Origin: Klebsiella sp. BIGb0138
GTDB taxonomy: Bacteria; Pseudomonadota; Gammaproteobacteria; Enterobacterales; Enterobacteriaceae
Assembly: GCF_004342285.1 (NCBI RefSeq)
Contig: NZ_SMCV01000007.1
Span: 62,001-126,000, forward strand
Direction of reading: 5' to 3'
DNA: 64,000 nt
Both the position numbers and the translations under genes were made by a program. How positions within the stretch are numbered: the stretch's first letter is position 1; each line of letters starts with the position of its first letter. The notes under the pieces are model-generated. The model was not told the DNA's origin and searched no databases. It saw only the letters and a program-made list of their open reading frames with translations. Below are positions 62,502 through 64,000 of this stretch, piece by piece.

Positions 62502-62777
62502 ATGAAACGATCTTTTAACTTACCAGGCCTGCTGCTAACCGCAGCGACGGCAAACACTTCTGCACAGTCAGCGGAATTCGCCAGTGCGGATTGCGTCACC
62601 GGTCTCAATGAAATCGGCCTGATTTCCGTCAATAATATTGCCGGCAGTCCGCAGGACGTTGAGCACGCCATCGCCGTCAAGGCCGATGAGCAGGGCGCGT
62701 CGTGGTATCGCATCGTCCAGATGTACGAGGAACAGCAGCCGGATAACTGGCGGGTACAGGCCATTCTCTACGCCTGA
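62502..62777 (+). CDS. yjfN: DUF1471 periplasmic protein YjfN
   Basis: A 91-residue secreted protein; signal peptide about 1-23 (MKRSFNLPGLLLTAATANTSAQSA) and a DUF1471 domain (AEFASADCVTGLNEIGLISVNNIAGSPQDVEHAIAVKADEQGASWYRIVQMYEEQQPDNWRVQAILYA, key residues only), nearly identical to E. coli YjfN from AEFASADC on. In E. coli YjfN has been linked to activation of DegP protease. The start ATG 62502 gives the usual length; 62487 would add five residues. Its last 10 bases overlap the end of convergent aidB. Confidence 0.92.
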   Translation: MKRSFNLPGLLLTAATANTSAQSAEFASADCVTGLNEIGLISVNNIAGSPQDVEHAIAVKADEQGASWYRIVQMYEEQQPDNWRVQAILYA

Positions 62778-64000
62778 GGCGCCTGGCGCCCACGGCCCAT
62801 GGCACGCAGCAGCAGATCGTCCAGCGTCGGCGCATCCAGGCGCATACCGCCGCGGGTGTCGAGCATCATGCGACACCAGGCTTCGGCCAGCGGCGGCGAC
62901 GCGTAGCGCAGCACCTGCGCGCCGACGCCAAGCATATACACCCGTCGCGTAATTTCTCTGCCCAGCTCTTCCGCGGGCCGCCGCAGCAGCTGCTGGAGCT
63001 GTCGCCACGTACGGTCGAAATGCCGGTTGCGCCCTTTCACCTCCGCACACTCCGCCGCCAGCAGCTCCAGCGCCGCCGGATGTTTACTCAGCACCCGCAT
63101 CACGTCCAGACACATAATATTGCCGGACCCTTCCCAGATGCTGTTGACCGGCATCTCGCGATACAGACGCGGCAGTTCGCTCTCCTCGCAATAGCCGATA
63201 CCGCCCAGCACCTCCATCGCCTCAGCGACAAACGGAATGGCGGATTTGCAGATCGCAAACTTCGCCGCGGGGGTAAACAGGCGGGCCCACAGCGCCTCTT
63301 TGACATCATCGCGGCGATCCCACGCCCGCGCCAGGCGAAACAAAAAGGCGGTCTGCCCTTCAAGACGTAGCGCCATCTGCCCCAGCACCTGGCGCATCAT
63401 CGGTTGATCGACCAGATTCTTACCGAAGACCTGCCGCTGTAGCGCATGATAGAGCGCCACGGAATAGCCGCGGCGCATCAGGGCGTGACTGCCCAATGCG
63501 CAGTCGAAGCGGGTCAGGCCGCCCATCTTCAGGATCTGCCGAACCCCGTCCCCCTCTTCGCCCACCAGCCAGCCGCAGGCCTCAAAGAACTCTACTTCAC
63601 TGCTGGCATTGGAGCGGTTACCGAGCTTATCTTTCAACCGTTCAAGGTGCAGCGCATTGCGCTGGCCGTCAGGGAGAAGGCGCGGGACAAAAAAGCAGGA
63701 GAGACCGGCCGGCGCCTGCGCCAGCACGAGGTGCGCATCGCTTTGCGGCACCGAGAAAAACCACTTATGACCGACCAGATGATAACAGCCTTCGGCGGTT
63801 TTTTCCGCCCGGGTGGTGTTAATCAGCACGTCGGAGCCCCCCTGTTTTTCCGTCATCCCCATGCCGATCAGTAGCCCGCGCTTCTGATTCCCTGGCGCAA
63901 GGTGCGGATCGTAGCGATCGCTTAGCAACGGCGGCAGCCAGTCGCTGAACGGTTTGGGCAGCGAGCGCTGCAAGAGCGGCGTAGCGGCAAAAGTCATGGT
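62768..64000 (-). CDS. aidB: Adaptive-response flavoprotein AidB, C-terminal part
   Basis: Partial: the frame is open to the window edge, giving about 410 of roughly 540 residues. AidB is an acyl-CoA-dehydrogenase-like FAD protein induced by Ada during alkylation stress; it binds DNA and is thought to shield it. The visible part includes GLLIGMGMTEKQGGSDV (FAD/substrate motif), GHKWFFSVP, LKDKLGNRSNASSEVEF and GGIGYCEESELPRLYREMPVNSIWEGSGNIMCLDV with the R-E-x-x region used for FAD contact. The C-terminal DNA-binding helices are complete. The internal methionine at 63997 is not the real start; homologues have about 130 more residues before it. Confidence 0.97.
   Translation of the reverse strand, partial: TMTFAATPLLQRSLPKPFSDWLPPLLSDRYDPHLAPGNQKRGLLIGMGMTEKQGGSDVLINTTRAEKTAEGCYHLVGHKWFFSVPQSDAHLVLAQAPAGLSCFFVPRLLPDGQRNALHLERLKDKLGNRSNASSEVEFFEACGWLVGEEGDGVRQILKMGGLTRFDCALGSHALMRRGYSVALYHALQRQVFGKNLVDQPMMRQVLGQMALRLEGQTAFLFRLARAWDRRDDVKEALWARLFTPAAKFAICKSAIPFVAEAMEVLGGIGYCEESELPRLYREMPVNSIWEGSGNIMCLDVMRVLSKHPAALELLAAECAEVKGRNRHFDRTWRQLQQLLRRPAEELGREITRRVYMLGVGAQVLRYASPPLAEAWCRMMLDTRGGMRLDAPTLDDLLLRAMGRGRQAPQA

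Overview
The window is a 64 kb piece of an enterobacterial chromosome. Its high G+C, its protein sequences and its gene order closely follow the Escherichia coli pyrBI-to-aidB segment, but with extra catabolic clusters of the kind seen in Klebsiella and relatives. I therefore read it as Klebsiella or a close neighbour; the species cannot be fixed from the sequence alone. No tRNA, rRNA, prophage, insertion sequence or CRISPR array was seen.

Layout. 1-1357: pyrB (3' part), pyrI, ridA. 1416-3808: a secreted family 20 beta-N-acetylhexosaminidase gene broken by one missing base. 3980-7000: mgtA with its mgtL leader peptide, alternative RNA hairpins and a PhoP box. 7071-11275: the trehalose genes treR, treB, treC. 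11310-15388: a beta-glucoside PTS cluster (EIIC, GH4 phospho-glucosidase, EIIB, RpiR-type regulator) with no EIIA. 15500-18517: anaerobic ribonucleotide reductase nrdD-nrdG, with a paired FNR/NrdR promoter and an ERIC element between the genes. 18524-27174: a ten-gene operon of largely unknown role. It holds a PRD regulator, an exported lactonase-like protein, a KDGP-type aldolase, a DgaE-like PLP ammonia-lyase, an amidohydrolase, the membrane proteins DUF4310 and DUF4311, DUF4312, the SFCGS protein and a stand-alone PRD protein. 27475-33193: cybC, pmbA, darP, a GNAT acetyltransferase, mpl, fbp. 33238-37798: the galactofuranose ABC importer ytfQ-ytfR-ytfT-yjfF. 38202-51110: ppa, ytfP, tamB, tamA, msrA, ytfL/paeA, ytfK, ytfJ, cysQ, cpdB. 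51219-55238: ytfH, qorB, an AraC-type regulator, ytfF and NsrR-controlled ytfE. 55356-64000: cycA, fklB, ytfB, the rpsF-priB-rpsR-rplI operon, yjfY, yjfP, bsmA, yjfN and the C-terminal part of aidB.

How it works together. The core is conserved housekeeping: pyrimidine synthesis, magnesium uptake, anaerobic dNTP synthesis, peptidoglycan recycling, gluconeogenesis, outer-membrane assembly and ribosomal proteins. Catabolic modules inserted between these genes handle trehalose, aryl- or beta-glucosides, galactofuranose, and one unidentified substrate.

The 18.5-27.2 kb operon is the best candidate for an undescribed system. Its enzymes suggest breakdown of an N-acylated amino-sugar acid (deacylation, ammonia elimination, aldol cleavage). 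Its uptake module contains no recognised transporter family, and it has no kinase. Its SFCGS protein looks like a ribose-5-phosphate isomerase B relative. A CRP-like site and a perfect 20-bp palindrome precede its first gene.
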